A stretch of 64,000 bases of DNA from Acuticoccus kalidii (GCF_021556395.1 NZ_JAKGCS010000036.1:806001-870000); one strand, 5' to 3'; positions 26,397-37,056 are shown, counted from the first letter of the stretch. Program-made: numbers and translations. Notes: generated by a model from the letters alone, not told the origin.

Positions 26397-27161
26397 ATGG
26401 CTAGAACGCGTCGCCGCCTCGTCGCGATCCTCCTCCTCACCGCCTTCGGGGCGGTGCTGTTCTCCGGCCTCGGCGTGTGGCAGGTGGAGCGGCGGGCCTG
26501 GAAGCTCGATCTCATCGCGCATGTCTCCGCGCGGCTCGCCGCCGATCCGGTCGCCGCACCGGGGCCGGCCGACTGGCCGCGGGTCGAGGCGGCCGAGGAC
26601 GCCTATCGCAAGGTGCGCGTCTCCGGCGTGTTCGGACCGGAAGAGACCTTCGTTCAGGCCGTCACCGAACTGGGGGGCGGCTTCTGGGTGATGGCGCCGT
26701 TCGTGACCGACGAGGGCTTCACGATTCTCGTCAATCGCGGCTTCATCTCGCCCGATTTGCGCGATCCGGTGACGCGGCCCCTTCCTGAGGGGCATCGCAC
26801 CGTCACCGGGTTGATGCGGATGAGCGAACCCGGCGGCGGCTTCCTGCGCGCCAACGTTCCGGCGGAAAATCGCTGGTACTCGCGGGACGTCGAGGCGATC
26901 GCCGCGGCCGCCAATATCGGCGCCGTCGCGCCCTATTTCATCGACGCGAGCGAGCCGACCGGGGCGGGCCCCGTCGCCGGCCTCACGGTGGTGACGTTCC
27001 GCAACAGCCATCTCGTCTACGCGATCACCTGGTTCGCGCTTGCCGCGATGTGCATCGGCGCGGCGATCATCGCGATCCGGCATGAGCGCGGACGGTCGCC
27101 GGCGAAGGGGACGGCGGGCCGGCGCGAGAGGCCGCAACGGGGCCTTCCGAGCCTCGGGTGA
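26397..27161 (+). CDS. SURF1-family oxidase assembly protein
   Basis: A 254-residue protein with two terminal membrane helices flanking a soluble domain, the SURF1 topology. Landmarks are LGVWQVERRAWKLDLI, YRKVRVSGVFGP, GFWVMAPF, ILVNRGFISP and a C-terminal NSHLVYAITWFALA. SURF1 proteins assist heme a or heme o insertion into subunit I. The position directly after cyoD suggests service to this quinol oxidase. Its end overlaps the regB start by 4 bp (GTGA). Confidence 0.9.
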   Translation: MARTRRRLVAILLLTAFGAVLFSGLGVWQVERRAWKLDLIAHVSARLAADPVAAPGPADWPRVEAAEDAYRKVRVSGVFGPEETFVQAVTELGGGFWVMAPFVTDEGFTILVNRGFISPDLRDPVTRPLPEGHRTVTGLMRMSEPGGGFLRANVPAENRWYSRDVEAIAAAANIGAVAPYFIDASEPTGAGPVAGLTVVTFRNSHLVYAITWFALAAMCIGAAIIAIRHERGRSPAKGTAGRRERPQRGLPSLG

Positions 27162-28510
27162 AAGAGACGAACGTGCCGGCATTGCGACATTTCGGCGGAC
27201 GCTCCGCCGTATCGACGAGCATCGGGGCGAATGGCCCGGCCGTGACGGCGGACCTCAGCGGGCGCAAGAATATGCTCCTGCTGATCGCGCTGCGGTGGGT
27301 GGCGGTGGTCGGCCAGATCCTCACCATCGCCGTCGTCGGCATCGCCTTCGACGTGGCGCTGCCGTTCACCGCGATGGCCTTCGTGCTCCTCGCGCAGGTG
27401 ATGCTGAACCTCGTCAGCCTCCACTGGCTCGCGCGGCGGGACGAGGTGCCGGGCGCAGCGATCCTCTTCAGCCTGATCTTCGACGTCGCGGCGCTCACCG
27501 CGCAGCTCTTCATGTCGGGGGGAGCGAGCAACCCGTTCGCCGCGCTCTACCTCCTGCAGGTCACGCTGGCGGCCGTGCTCCTCAAATGGCGCGCGGCGGC
27601 GTTTCTCGTGATCCTCACCACCGCCTGTTATGTCGGCCTGTCGATCGACAACGAGCCGCTCGCGGTGCCGGGCCATTCGGACGCGGACCTTTTCCGCCTC
27701 CACACACTCGGCCTTCTGACCTGTTTCGCGCTCGTCGCGACGCTTCTCGTGATCCTGATCTCGCGGATCAACAAGAACCTGCGCGAGCGCGATGAGCGCA
27801 TCGCTGCCTTGCGCCAACGCGCAGCCGAGGAGAACCATATTGTGCGCATGGGGCTCTTGGCATCGGGGGCGGCGCACGAACTTGGAACGCCGCTTGCCTC
27901 GCTCTCGGTGATCTTGAACGACTGGCAGCATGTGCCGGCCCTCGCGAACGACACGGATCTGGCCCAAGAGATCGCGGAAATGCAGACGGCCGTCGGACGG
28001 TGCAAGGCGATATTGACGCGGATCCTCCTCTCCGCCGGCGAGGCGCGCGGGGAATCGCCGGAGGTGACGACGGTCAACGGCTTCCTCAACGATGTCGTCG
28101 GCACCTGGCATGGCGGGGCGGGGCTCGTCCTGCGCAACCATTTCGGCCCCGACATGCCGATCGTGTCCGACGCGGCGCTGAAGCAGGTGATCCAGAACGT
28201 GCTCGACAACGCGCTCGATACCGGCGCCCCGTCGATCGAATTGCGGGTGGAGCGCGACGCGGAGGAGATCGTGCTTCACATCATCGACAATGGACCGGGA
28301 TTCGCGCCGCAGACCCTTGCAAATTTCGGTCGGCCGTATAATACAACCAAAAATAGAGAAGGGGGCGGGCTAGGCCTCTTCCTCGTCGTCAATGTCGTGC
28401 GTAAACTCGGTGGACGGGTCGAAGCGCACAACCGTCCGACCGGCGGGGCGATCGTCACCCTTCGATTGCCGCTCGCCGCGCTCGCGTTCGAACAGGTGGG
28501 CCATGCCTGA
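27158..28510 (+). CDS. regB: RegB/PrrB/ActS-type redox-sensing histidine kinase
   Basis: A 450-residue protein with six membrane segments (about residues 40-205). The quinone/redox motif GGxxNPF is present as GGASNPF (121-127). The phosphoacceptor H240 lies in SGAAHELGTPLASL. C282 (GRCKAIL), 42 residues later, matches the redox-active Cys265 of Rhodobacter RegB. The ATPase domain has NVLDNALD and a GGGLGLFL loop. RegB senses the state of the quinone pool and controls RegA. It starts with a GTG overlapping the SURF1 stop. Its operon with a quinol oxidase puts the sensor beside an enzyme that changes its own signal. Confidence 0.93.
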   Translation: MKETNVPALRHFGGRSAVSTSIGANGPAVTADLSGRKNMLLLIALRWVAVVGQILTIAVVGIAFDVALPFTAMAFVLLAQVMLNLVSLHWLARRDEVPGAAILFSLIFDVAALTAQLFMSGGASNPFAALYLLQVTLAAVLLKWRAAAFLVILTTACYVGLSIDNEPLAVPGHSDADLFRLHTLGLLTCFALVATLLVILISRINKNLRERDERIAALRQRAAEENHIVRMGLLASGAAHELGTPLASLSVILNDWQHVPALANDTDLAQEIAEMQTAVGRCKAILTRILLSAGEARGESPEVTTVNGFLNDVVGTWHGGAGLVLRNHFGPDMPIVSDAALKQVIQNVLDNALDTGAPSIELRVERDAEEIVLHIIDNGPGFAPQTLANFGRPYNTTKNREGGGLGLFLVVNVVRKLGGRVEAHNRPTGGAIVTLRLPLAALAFEQVGHA

Positions 28511-29033
28511 ACGACGTCTGTTGATCCTGGAGGATGACGCCTCCTTCGCACGAACCCTGAAGCGCTCCTTCGAGCGGCGCGGCTACGAGGTCGTGACCGC
28601 CTCCCACCCCGACGAGCTGGATGAGGTCCTGAGGGACAGCGCCCCCAACTTCGCGGTGGTGGACCTCAAGCTCGCCAATGCATCCGGCCTGCCGTGTGTC
28701 GAAGTGCTCCACCAGCACGACCCGTCGATGATGATCGTGGTGCTGACCGGCTATGCGAGCATCGCGACCGCGGTCGAGGCGATCAAGCTCGGCGCGTGTC
28801 ACTATCTCGCCAAACCCGCCAACACGGACGATATCGAGGCCGCCTTCGGCAAGGGAAACGGTGATGCCAATGTCGCGCTGACGGCGCGCAGCACCTCGAT
28901 CAAGACGCTCGAGTGGGAGCGCATCCACGAGACCCTCGCCGAGACCGACTTCAACATCTCCGAGACCGCGCGCCGGCTCGGAATGCACCGGCGCACTTTG
29001 GCGCGCAAACTCGAAAAGCGGCAGGTGAAATAG
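28503..29033 (+). CDS. regA: RegA/PrrA/ActR-type response regulator
   Basis: A 176-residue protein beginning LLILEDDASFARTLKRSFE. The receiver domain has phosphoacceptor D54 (VVDLKLANASGLP), the T/K switch residues in VLTGYASIATAVEAIKLGA and YLAKPA, and a short linker. A Fis-type helix-turn-helix follows (NISETARRLGMHRRTLARKL). The ATG at 28503 overlaps the regB stop by 8 bp; a longer in-frame start upstream lies inside regB and is rejected. RegA homologues control respiration, carbon and nitrogen fixation and hydrogen metabolism genes. Confidence 0.95.
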   Translation: MPERRLLILEDDASFARTLKRSFERRGYEVVTASHPDELDEVLRDSAPNFAVVDLKLANASGLPCVEVLHQHDPSMMIVVLTGYASIATAVEAIKLGACHYLAKPANTDDIEAAFGKGNGDANVALTARSTSIKTLEWERIHETLAETDFNISETARRLGMHRRTLARKLEKRQVK

Positions 29034-29045
29034 GCCGCCGCCGGA

Positions 29046-30212
29046 TCAGCCGGGCGCCCGTGCCCAGTCGACGACGCGGCCGAGAAAGGTATCGCAGCGG
29101 GTGAGCTGATCGCGGGCGACGAACTCGTCCGGCTTGTGCGCCTGCTCGATCGAGCCCGGCCCGCAGACGATCGTGGGCACGCCGAGCGTTTCGGAAAACC
29201 GCCCGCCCTCCGTGCCGAACGCCACTTTACCGTCACCGTTCGAGCCGGCGAAGCGGCGCACCAGCGTCGTCACCTCCGCGTCGGGCGGGGTGTCGAGGGC
29301 GGGGAAGCCGGCGAACACGTCGATGTCGATCCCCGTATCCTGCGAAATCGCGTGCATTTGCGGCTCGAGCTCGTTCTTCGCATAGCCGACGAACTCCTCG
29401 ACGAGGCGGTCCGCGTCGACACCGGGCAGGACGCGGAACTCGCAGTCGAGCCGGGCAAGGTCGGGCACGATATTGAGCGCGGTGCCGCCGATCAGGACGC
29501 CGGTATGGGCGGTGGAATGCGGCACGTCATAGGCCGCGTCGAACGGCCCTTCCGCAGCGAGGCGCGCACCGATCTCGCGCAGCTTGACCGCCATCATCGC
29601 CGCATAGTCGACGGCGTTCACCCCGTGCGGGGCGAGCGAGGAATGACAGCTGAGGCCCCGCACCGTCACATGCATCGACCGCTTGCCCTTGTGGCCGATC
29701 ACGACCTCCATGAGGGTCGGCTCGCCGACGATGCAATAAGCCGGCGTCGCTGCCTCCTTCTGGAGCCAGTCGATCAGCCGCGCGACGCCGAGACAGCCGA
29801 CTTCCTCGTCATAGGAGAACGCGATGTGGATCGGCCGGGCGAGCGATGCGCCGGCCATCGCGGGGACAGCGGCGAGGGTGGAGGCGAGGAAGCCCTTCAT
29901 GTCGCACGCGCCGCGCCCGTAGAGCTGGCCGTCGCGCTCGGTGAGGGTGAACGGATCGCTCGCCCAGGTCTGCCCGTCGACCGGCACGACATCGGTGTGA
30001 CCGGACAGGATGATTCCGCCCGGTCCGTCGGGACCGATGGTGGCCCAAAGGTTGGCCTTGGTGCCGGTCTCGTCCATCACCCGGCGGCTTTCGATGCCGT
30101 AGCCGGCGAGATAGTCCTCCACGAAGTCGATGAGGGGGAGGTTCGACAGCCGGCTCGTCGTGTCGAACGAGACGAGCCGCGCCAGAAGCTCGGGGCTGGT
30201 CGGTGCCTGCAT
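29046..30212 (-). CDS. argE: Acetylornithine deacetylase, M20 family
   Basis: A 388-residue protein. Metal-site motifs of M20 enzymes are present: SGHTDVVPVDG (with Asp), GRGACDMKG, the catalytic and ligand pair DEEVGC and a C-terminal HKPDEF. GHKGKRSMHVTV and the order of motifs match ArgE, which removes acetate from N-acetylornithine in arginine synthesis. Related M20 deacylases (succinyl-diaminopimelate desuccinylase, N-acyl amino acid hydrolases) are the alternative. I prefer ATG 30212 because GAGGAG lies 5 nt upstream; at GTG 30218 that sequence would be too close. It is convergent with regA with only 12 bp between stops. Confidence 0.88.
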   Translation of the reverse strand: MQAPTSPELLARLVSFDTTSRLSNLPLIDFVEDYLAGYGIESRRVMDETGTKANLWATIGPDGPGGIILSGHTDVVPVDGQTWASDPFTLTERDGQLYGRGACDMKGFLASTLAAVPAMAGASLARPIHIAFSYDEEVGCLGVARLIDWLQKEAATPAYCIVGEPTLMEVVIGHKGKRSMHVTVRGLSCHSSLAPHGVNAVDYAAMMAVKLREIGARLAAEGPFDAAYDVPHSTAHTGVLIGGTALNIVPDLARLDCEFRVLPGVDADRLVEEFVGYAKNELEPQMHAISQDTGIDIDVFAGFPALDTPPDAEVTTLVRRFAGSNGDGKVAFGTEGGRFSETLGVPTIVCGPGSIEQAHKPDEFVARDQLTRCDTFLGRVVDWARAPG

Positions 30213-30237
30213 CTTCACTCCTCGAAGCTGCCGCCGC

Positions 30238-31185
30238 TCAGCGGTCGGCGGAGGGATAGGGGGATGGGTCCAGCGAGGCGCGCACCATCGACATGAAGGC
30301 CATCGCCGCCGCCGAGGGCGGTCGCCCCGATGGTAGGATGAACGAGGCCCGATAGGGAACGACCGGCAAAAAGGGCCGCACCTCGATATCCCGGCCGAGC
30401 TGGTGGATGATCGGGAAGGGGTTCATCAACGCGACACCGAGCCCCTCGCGCACGAACTCCGCCGTCGCGACCGTCGTCGAGCTCTCGATGACGAATTTGG
30501 GGCGCGCGCCGGCGCGTTCCAGGACGCGGTCGATCGCGGCGCGGCTCGAATGGCGGCGCGTTGCGGCGATGAAAGGTTCGCCATCGAGGTCCTGGGCACG
30601 GATCACCGCCTTGTCGGCAAGATGATGGCCGCGGGGAAGGGCGCAGATCGCCTCCGTCGCGAGGAGCGGCTCGAGGCGGACGCCCTCGTGCGCGGGCACG
30701 GTGTCGATGACGCCGAGATCGTAATTCTCCTCGGCGATCGCACTGATGAGAATGTCCGAGGCGATCACGTCGAAGAGGACTTCGAGTTCCGGGTTCTCGC
30801 GCGTGAAGCGGGCGACGCGGCGCGGCATGAAGCGGTGCGCGATGGTCGGCGGAGCGACGACGCGCAAAGCGCCCGAATGGGACGTCGGCGCATGGTTGGC
30901 GCGTGTCTCGATCCGCTGCAGGGCGGTGAAGACGGGGCCGAGCTCTTCGGCGATGGCGAGCGCCTCCTCGTTCGGGAGGAGGCGGCCGCCTTCACGGGTG
31001 AAGAGTTGCCGGCCGAGCTGCGCCTCGAGCTGGCCGAGACTTCGGCTGACCGCAGGTTGCGAAAGCCCGAGACGTTGCGCTGCGGTCGTGGTTTTGCCAG
31101 TCTCAACCAGCGCGCGCAGAACTTCGAGCTCGCGAAGCGTGAAACCGATCCTTCGCTCATGGGGTGGCGAGACGGGCTTGTGCAT
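30238..31185 (-). CDS. LysR-family transcriptional regulator
   Basis: A 315-residue protein. The N-terminal winged helix covers about residues 12-75 (FTLRELEVLRALVETGKTTTAAQ, LSQPAVSRSLGQLEAQLG). A two-lobed co-inducer-binding domain follows. It is divergent from the peptide ABC transporter operon across a 167-bp gap, the classic LysR arrangement, so it most likely activates that operon when its ligand is present. The ligand is unknown but plausibly a peptide or amino-acid derivative. The argE gene follows downstream on the same strand, 25 bp away. Confidence 0.92.
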   Translation of the reverse strand: MHKPVSPPHERRIGFTLRELEVLRALVETGKTTTAAQRLGLSQPAVSRSLGQLEAQLGRQLFTREGGRLLPNEEALAIAEELGPVFTALQRIETRANHAPTSHSGALRVVAPPTIAHRFMPRRVARFTRENPELEVLFDVIASDILISAIAEENYDLGVIDTVPAHEGVRLEPLLATEAICALPRGHHLADKAVIRAQDLDGEPFIAATRRHSSRAAIDRVLERAGARPKFVIESSTTVATAEFVREGLGVALMNPFPIIHQLGRDIEVRPFLPVVPYRASFILPSGRPPSAAAMAFMSMVRASLDPSPYPSADR

Positions 31186-31352
31186 GACCTATGAGCAAAC
31201 TGCATACTATTTCAATGTTGACATTCGCATAGCGCATAATAGCGTGACTGCCAACAGGCCACCACGCGACCGGAGAGGTCCACCGGCGCGCTTTCGGAGA
31301 CAGGGCTGCAGCGCCTTTCTCGGGGCTGCATCCGCAGGGAGAGGCAGCATCA
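31186..31352. promoter_or_regulatory. Divergent lysR / peptide transporter control region
   Basis: The stretch 31188-31245 is strikingly AT-richer than its surroundings and contains TTGACA (31218-31223) and overlapping GCATA/GCGCATAAT repeats. These suggest promoter and LysR-binding elements. I could not assign a convincing T-N11-A box. The binding-protein gene starts at ATG 31353 after GGGAGAGG. Confidence 0.5.
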
Positions 31353-32963
31353 ATGAGACGGACATACGCGACCCTCATGGCGGGCTTGATCGCAGGGACG
31401 GCCTTGACCGCACCGGCGATGGCCGAAGAGCTGACCATCGGCCTCAAGTCCGAGGCGACGTCGATGGACCCGCAATTCCACAATCTTGCGACGAACACGC
31501 AAGTCCTCTCCAACATTTTCGAGGGCTTGACCGAGCAGGATCCGGTCCAGAAGGTCGAGCCGTCGCTCGCCACGGAGTGGACCGCCGTCGATGATACGAC
31601 ATGGCGCTTCACGCTGCGTGAGGGCGTGAAATTCCACAATGGCAGCGATTTCACCGCGCGCGACGTGATCTACACCTATTGCCGCGTGCCGCTGGTGGAG
31701 AATTCGCCCTCGTCCTACACGATCTTCACCGGCACGATGGCCGACGTGACGGCGGAGGACGATTACACGGTCATCATCAAGACCGAGGGTCCGAACCCGC
31801 TTCTGCCGACCGAGATCTCGAACCTTCCGATCGTTTCGGCCGACGCCGGCGGGGCGGAGGAAACGATCACGTTCGGCACGGATGGCTGTGAGGGAATGGG
31901 CACCGTTCCCCAGGCCGGCGACTTCAATTCGCCCGACGTCGCGGTCGGCACCGGACCCTATAAGCTGCAGGAATTCACCCGCGGCAACCAGCTCGTCCTC
32001 TCCCGCTTCGAAGATTATTGGGGCGAGAAGCCGGACTGGGAAACGGTCATGATGCGGCCGATCTCGAGCAACGGCCCCCGCGTCGCCGCCCTTCTCGCGG
32101 GCGATGTGATGATGATCGAATCCCCGCCGATCCAGGACATCCCGCGCATCGAGCAGGGTGGCTACAAGATCATCGACGCGCTCTCGAACCGCATCATCTA
32201 CCTCCACATGCGCCAGGATACGGCCGACGCGCCGTCGATCTCGGGCACCGACGGGAAGAACCCGCTGCAGGACGTGAACGTGCGCAAGGCGATCTCGCTC
32301 GCGATCAATCGCGAGGCGATCAAAGAGCGCATCATGGGCGGCTTTGCCGTGCCCGCGGGCGAGCTTTTGCCGCCGCCGATGTTCGGCACCTCCGGCCGCG
32401 AGGCGGACCCCTATGACCCGGAACAGGCGAAGGCGCTCCTCGCCGATGCCGGCTATCCCGACGGGTTCGAGATCACCCTCGGCACCCCGAACGACCGCTA
32501 TATCAACGACGAGCAGGTCGCCCAGGCGATCGCCCAGATGCTGACCCGTATCGGCATCAAGACCAATGTCGACGCCTCGACCGCGAGCCAGTTCTTCTCG
32601 CGCCGCAACGCGCTCGACTTCCCGATCTACATGGCTGGCTGGGGCGCCTCGTCCGGCGAGATGTCCTCCCCGCTGAAGTCGCTCGTCACCACCTTCGACA
32701 AGGAGGCCGGGCGCGGCGTCACCAATGCCGGCCGCTACTCCAACGCGGAGATGGACGCCGTCCTCGAAGAGGCGATGACCACGATCGACGACGCCAAGCG
32801 CGACGCGCTTCTCCAAAAGGCCGAAACGATGGTGCTCGACGATTATGGGATCATTCCGATCCACTACGAGCAGACCGTGTGGGCGCTCGATCCGAGCCTC
32901 GATTACGAGCCGCGCGTCGACCAGTACACGATCGCCTTCCAAGTGAAGAAGGCGGCGGATTGA
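31353..32963 (+). CDS. Periplasmic peptide-binding protein of an ABC transporter (SBP family 5)
   Basis: A 536-residue protein with a signal peptide (MRRTYATLMAGLIAG...PAMA-EE). Family-5 solute-binding landmarks include LATEWTAVDDTTWRFTLREGVKFHNG, a VGTGPYKLQEF block, VRKAISLAINREAI and DAGYPDGFE. It captures dipeptides, oligopeptides or similar amides in the periplasm for the two permeases and two ATPases that follow. A 166-bp gap with two strong hairpins separates it from the first permease, and these may keep binding-protein mRNA levels higher than those of the rest. The exact ligand (di/oligopeptide, glutathione or opine-like) is not deducible. Confidence 0.93.
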   Translation: MRRTYATLMAGLIAGTALTAPAMAEELTIGLKSEATSMDPQFHNLATNTQVLSNIFEGLTEQDPVQKVEPSLATEWTAVDDTTWRFTLREGVKFHNGSDFTARDVIYTYCRVPLVENSPSSYTIFTGTMADVTAEDDYTVIIKTEGPNPLLPTEISNLPIVSADAGGAEETITFGTDGCEGMGTVPQAGDFNSPDVAVGTGPYKLQEFTRGNQLVLSRFEDYWGEKPDWETVMMRPISSNGPRVAALLAGDVMMIESPPIQDIPRIEQGGYKIIDALSNRIIYLHMRQDTADAPSISGTDGKNPLQDVNVRKAISLAINREAIKERIMGGFAVPAGELLPPPMFGTSGREADPYDPEQAKALLADAGYPDGFEITLGTPNDRYINDEQVAQAIAQMLTRIGIKTNVDASTASQFFSRRNALDFPIYMAGWGASSGEMSSPLKSLVTTFDKEAGRGVTNAGRYSNAEMDAVLEEAMTTIDDAKRDALLQKAETMVLDDYGIIPIHYEQTVWALDPSLDYEPRVDQYTIAFQVKKAAD

Positions 32964-33005
32964 TCCGCACCGCGGCGGGCGGGCCTGTTCCGCCCCCACG
33001 ATCTC

Positions 33006-33089
33006 GCCCGCGCTCCCCGCGCGGGCATCCCGCCACGGACCTCCTCCATGGCGGGGCGAGGCCGACACCGCCGGCGATGATGCCGGCGG
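33006..33089 (+). other. Two intercistronic hairpins after the binding-protein gene
   Basis: Stem 1 is GCCCGCGC/GCGCGGGC (33006-33026, 5-nt loop). Stem 2 is CCGCCGGC/GCCGGCGG (33068-33089, 6-nt loop). Both have perfect 8-bp stems and lack T tracts, which is consistent with mRNA 3'-end protection or partial termination between binding protein and permeases. Confidence 0.55.
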
Positions 33090-33129
33090 CTCCCGGCCCA
33101 GCGACGGGCCGCCCGGTCTGGAGAAGAGG

Positions 33130-34107
33130 ATGATCGTCTACCTCGTCCGCCGTTTCGGCCAGAGCCTCCTCGCGATCGCGGCGATGGCGGTTCTCGTCTT
33201 CGTCGGCGTCTACGCGATCGGCAATCCGGTCGATATCCTGATCAACCCGGAGGCCAACCAGGCCGAGATCGAGGCGACCGTCGCCCGGCTCGGGCTCGAC
33301 AAGCCGCTTTGGGAGCAATTTCTGCTCTTCGTCTGGAATGCGCTGCACGGCGATCTCGGCGACTCGTTCGTCTATGGCCGCCCGGCGGTCGAAATCATCC
33401 TCGAGCGTTTGCCGGCGACGATGGAGCTCGCTTTCGTCGCGCTCATCCTGTCGGTCGGGATCGGCGTTCCGCTCGGCGTGCTGGCGGGGCTGAAGCCCGA
33501 CTCGATCGCCGGCCGCTCCATCATGGCCGGCTCGATCCTCGGCTTCTCCTTGCCGAATTTCTGGCAAGGGATGCTCCTCATTCTCGTCTTCGCCGTTCTC
33601 CTCGGCTGGCTGCCGGCCGGCGGGCGAGGGGAGACGGTCGACGTTCTCGGTATGCAGCTCTCATTCCTCACGCTCGACGGGTTGCGCCATCTCATTTTGC
33701 CGGCGGTGAACCTCGCCCTCTTCAAAATGAGCCTCATCATCCGCCTCACCCGCGCCAACACGCGGGAGGCCAATCTTCAGGATTATGTGAAGTTCGCGCG
33801 CGCCAAGGGCCTGTCCTCCCGGCGCGTCGTGCTCGTCCACATCCTCAAGAACATCATGATCCCGGTCGTCACCATCATCGGTCTCGAACTCGGCTCGATG
33901 GTCGCCTTCGCGATCGTGACGGAGACGGTGTTCGCCTGGCCGGGCATGGGCAAATTGCTGATCGATTCCATCAACCTGCTCGATCGCCCGCTGATCGTCG
34001 CTTACCTGATGCTGACCGTCTTCATCATCGTGACGATCAATCTCGTGGTCGACGTCCTCTATTCGGTGCTCGACCCGCGGGTGCGGCTCTCGGAGGTGAA
34101 GGGATGA
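33130..34107 (+). CDS. Peptide ABC transporter permease 1 (DppB/OppB type)
   Basis: A 325-residue protein with six membrane helices starting MIVYLVRRFGQSLLAIAAM. It has the binding-protein-dependent permease signature with an EAA loop (FARAKGLSSRRVVLVHILKN). It forms the membrane channel with the next gene product. The ATG at 33130 follows GGAGAAGAGG. It overlaps the second permease gene by 4 bp (ATGA). Confidence 0.93.
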   Translation: MIVYLVRRFGQSLLAIAAMAVLVFVGVYAIGNPVDILINPEANQAEIEATVARLGLDKPLWEQFLLFVWNALHGDLGDSFVYGRPAVEIILERLPATMELAFVALILSVGIGVPLGVLAGLKPDSIAGRSIMAGSILGFSLPNFWQGMLLILVFAVLLGWLPAGGRGETVDVLGMQLSFLTLDGLRHLILPAVNLALFKMSLIIRLTRANTREANLQDYVKFARAKGLSSRRVVLVHILKNIMIPVVTIIGLELGSMVAFAIVTETVFAWPGMGKLLIDSINLLDRPLIVAYLMLTVFIIVTINLVVDVLYSVLDPRVRLSEVKG

Positions 34108-35039
34108 GCGACGACGCCTTCATCGCAGGCCTCGAGCGGGTCGACGATGTCCGCCCGCCGAAGGTCGACAGCCCGCTCAAACGGATCGCGCTCGCCTTCA
34201 TCGAGGACAAGCTCGCGATCGTCGGTCTCGTCCTCTTTCTGTGCGTCGCCACGGTCGCGATCCTCGCGCCGTGGATCACCCCGCAAAATCCCTACGATCT
34301 CGCCCAGCTCGACATCATGGACGGCGGCCTGCCGCCCGGCGAGACGAGCTTTGCGACCGGCGGCACCTATTGGCTCGGCACCGACCTTCAGGGCCGGGAC
34401 ATGCTGTCGGCGATCGCTTACGGCCTGCGCATCAGCCTCGTCGTCGCGGGGATCTCGCTCGGCTTTGCGATCACCATCGGAGTGATGCTCGGCGTGGCGG
34501 CGGCTTATTTCGGCGGGCGGGTCGATTCGTTCATCATGCGGATCGTCGACCTTCAGCTTTCCTTCCCGGCGATCCTGATCGCGCTCATCCTCCTCGCGCT
34601 CCTCGGGCGCGGGGTCGACAAGGTGATCCTCGCCCTCGTGATCGTGCAATGGGCCTATTATGCGCGCACCGTGCGCTCCTCGGCGATCGTGGAGCGGCGG
34701 AAGGACTATATCGAGGCCGCGCGCTGTCTCGGCCTGTCGCATCGGCGGATCATGTTCCGCCACCTTCTGCCGAATTGCGTGCCGCCGCTCATCGTCGTCG
34801 CGACGGTGCAGGTCGCCCAGGCGATCGCCCTCGAGGCGACGCTCTCCTTTCTCGGCGTCGGCGTTCCGATCACCGAGCCCTCGCTCGGTCTCCTGATCGC
34901 GAACGGGTACGATTATCTCCTGTCCGGCCGTTACTGGATCAGCCTCTTTCCGGGCATCGCCCTCGTCCTCACCATCATCGCGATAAATCTCGTGGGCGAC
35001 CGGCTGCGTGACGTCCTCAACCCACGGCTCCAGAAATGA
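34104..35039 (+). CDS. Peptide ABC transporter permease 2 (DppC/OppC type)
   Basis: A 311-residue protein with an N-terminal helix (LAIVGLVLFLCVATVAILAPW), the DppC hallmark YWLGTDLQGRDMLS and an EAA loop (YIEAARCLGLSHRRIMFRHLLPN). The ATG at 34104 overlaps the upstream permease stop and follows GGAGGTGAAGGG. A longer in-frame extension upstream would lie inside the other permease gene and is rejected. It overlaps the first ATPase gene by 4 bp. Confidence 0.93.
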   Translation: MSDDAFIAGLERVDDVRPPKVDSPLKRIALAFIEDKLAIVGLVLFLCVATVAILAPWITPQNPYDLAQLDIMDGGLPPGETSFATGGTYWLGTDLQGRDMLSAIAYGLRISLVVAGISLGFAITIGVMLGVAAAYFGGRVDSFIMRIVDLQLSFPAILIALILLALLGRGVDKVILALVIVQWAYYARTVRSSAIVERRKDYIEAARCLGLSHRRIMFRHLLPNCVPPLIVVATVQVAQAIALEATLSFLGVGVPITEPSLGLLIANGYDYLLSGRYWISLFPGIALVLTIIAINLVGDRLRDVLNPRLQK

Positions 35040-36018
35040 CGCTGCTCGACGTCCGCGATCTCAAGACGCATTTCTTCACCCGTGACGGGGTGGCGAAGGC
35101 CGTCGACGGAGTGACCTTCTCGCTGGAGCGGGGCGAGATTCTCGGCATCGTCGGGGAATCGGGGTCGGGCAAGTCGGTGACCGGCTTTTCGATCCTCGGT
35201 CTCGTCGATCCGCCGGGAAAGGTCGTCTCCGGTCAGATCATCTTCGACGGGACGGACCTCGTCGCCGCCGGGGAGAAGACCATCAAGGGCCTTCGCGGCA
35301 AGCGCATCGCGATGATCTTCCAGGATCCGATGATGACGCTGAATCCCGTCCTCAGGATCGACACGCAGATGGTCGAGACCGTGCTCGCCCACGAGAAAGT
35401 GAGCCGGGCCGAAGCGCTCGCCCGCGCTCGCGAGACGCTCACCATGGTCGGCATCTCCGCGCCGGACGAGCGGCTGCGTTCCTATCCGCACCAGTTCTCA
35501 GGCGGTATGCGCCAGCGCGTCGCGATCGCCATCGCGCTCCTCCACAAGCCCGACCTCATCATCGCCGACGAGCCGACGACCGCGCTCGACGTGACGATCC
35601 AGGCGCAAATTCTCGCCGAAGTGCAGCGCCTGTGCGCCCAGTCGAACACCGCGCTGATCTGGATCACCCACGATCTCGCCGTCGTCTCCGGCCTCGCCGA
35701 CCGGCTCGCCGTGATGTACGCCGGCCGTATCGTGGAGGAGGGGCGGACCGCCGACATCATCGGCCAGCCGCTCCACCCTTATACGCGGGGCCTCATCGGA
35801 TCGGTGCCGCAGGGCAAACCGCACGGTGCGATGCTCACCCAGATTAACGGCATGGCGCCCTCGCTTCTCAATCTTCCCGAGGGCTGCCGCTTCCGCCCGC
35901 GTTGCCCGCGCGCCGACGAGGCGTGCCTCGTCGATCCGCCTTTGTCGGAACCGATCCGGGGCCGCGGCGTGCGCTGCGTCCACCCCCATCTCGAGACGCG
36001 TGACGAGGTGCTCGCATC

Positions 36019-36022
<4 letters not shown>
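35036..36022 (+). CDS. Peptide ABC transporter ATP-binding protein 1 (DppD/OppD type)
   Basis: A 328-residue ATPase. Walker A is GESGSGKS, the signature is FSGGMRQRV, Walker B is LIIADEPTTALD, and the H-loop is WITHDLAVV. The C-terminal oligopeptide/dipeptide extension has a Cys-containing site (GCRFRPRCPRADEACL) known to hold an iron-sulfur cluster in related proteins. It powers peptide import together with the next gene. Confidence 0.94.
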
Positions 36023-37032
<1,010 letters not shown>

Positions 37033-37056
37033 CGATCCCGGCCGGAGGAGCGATCC

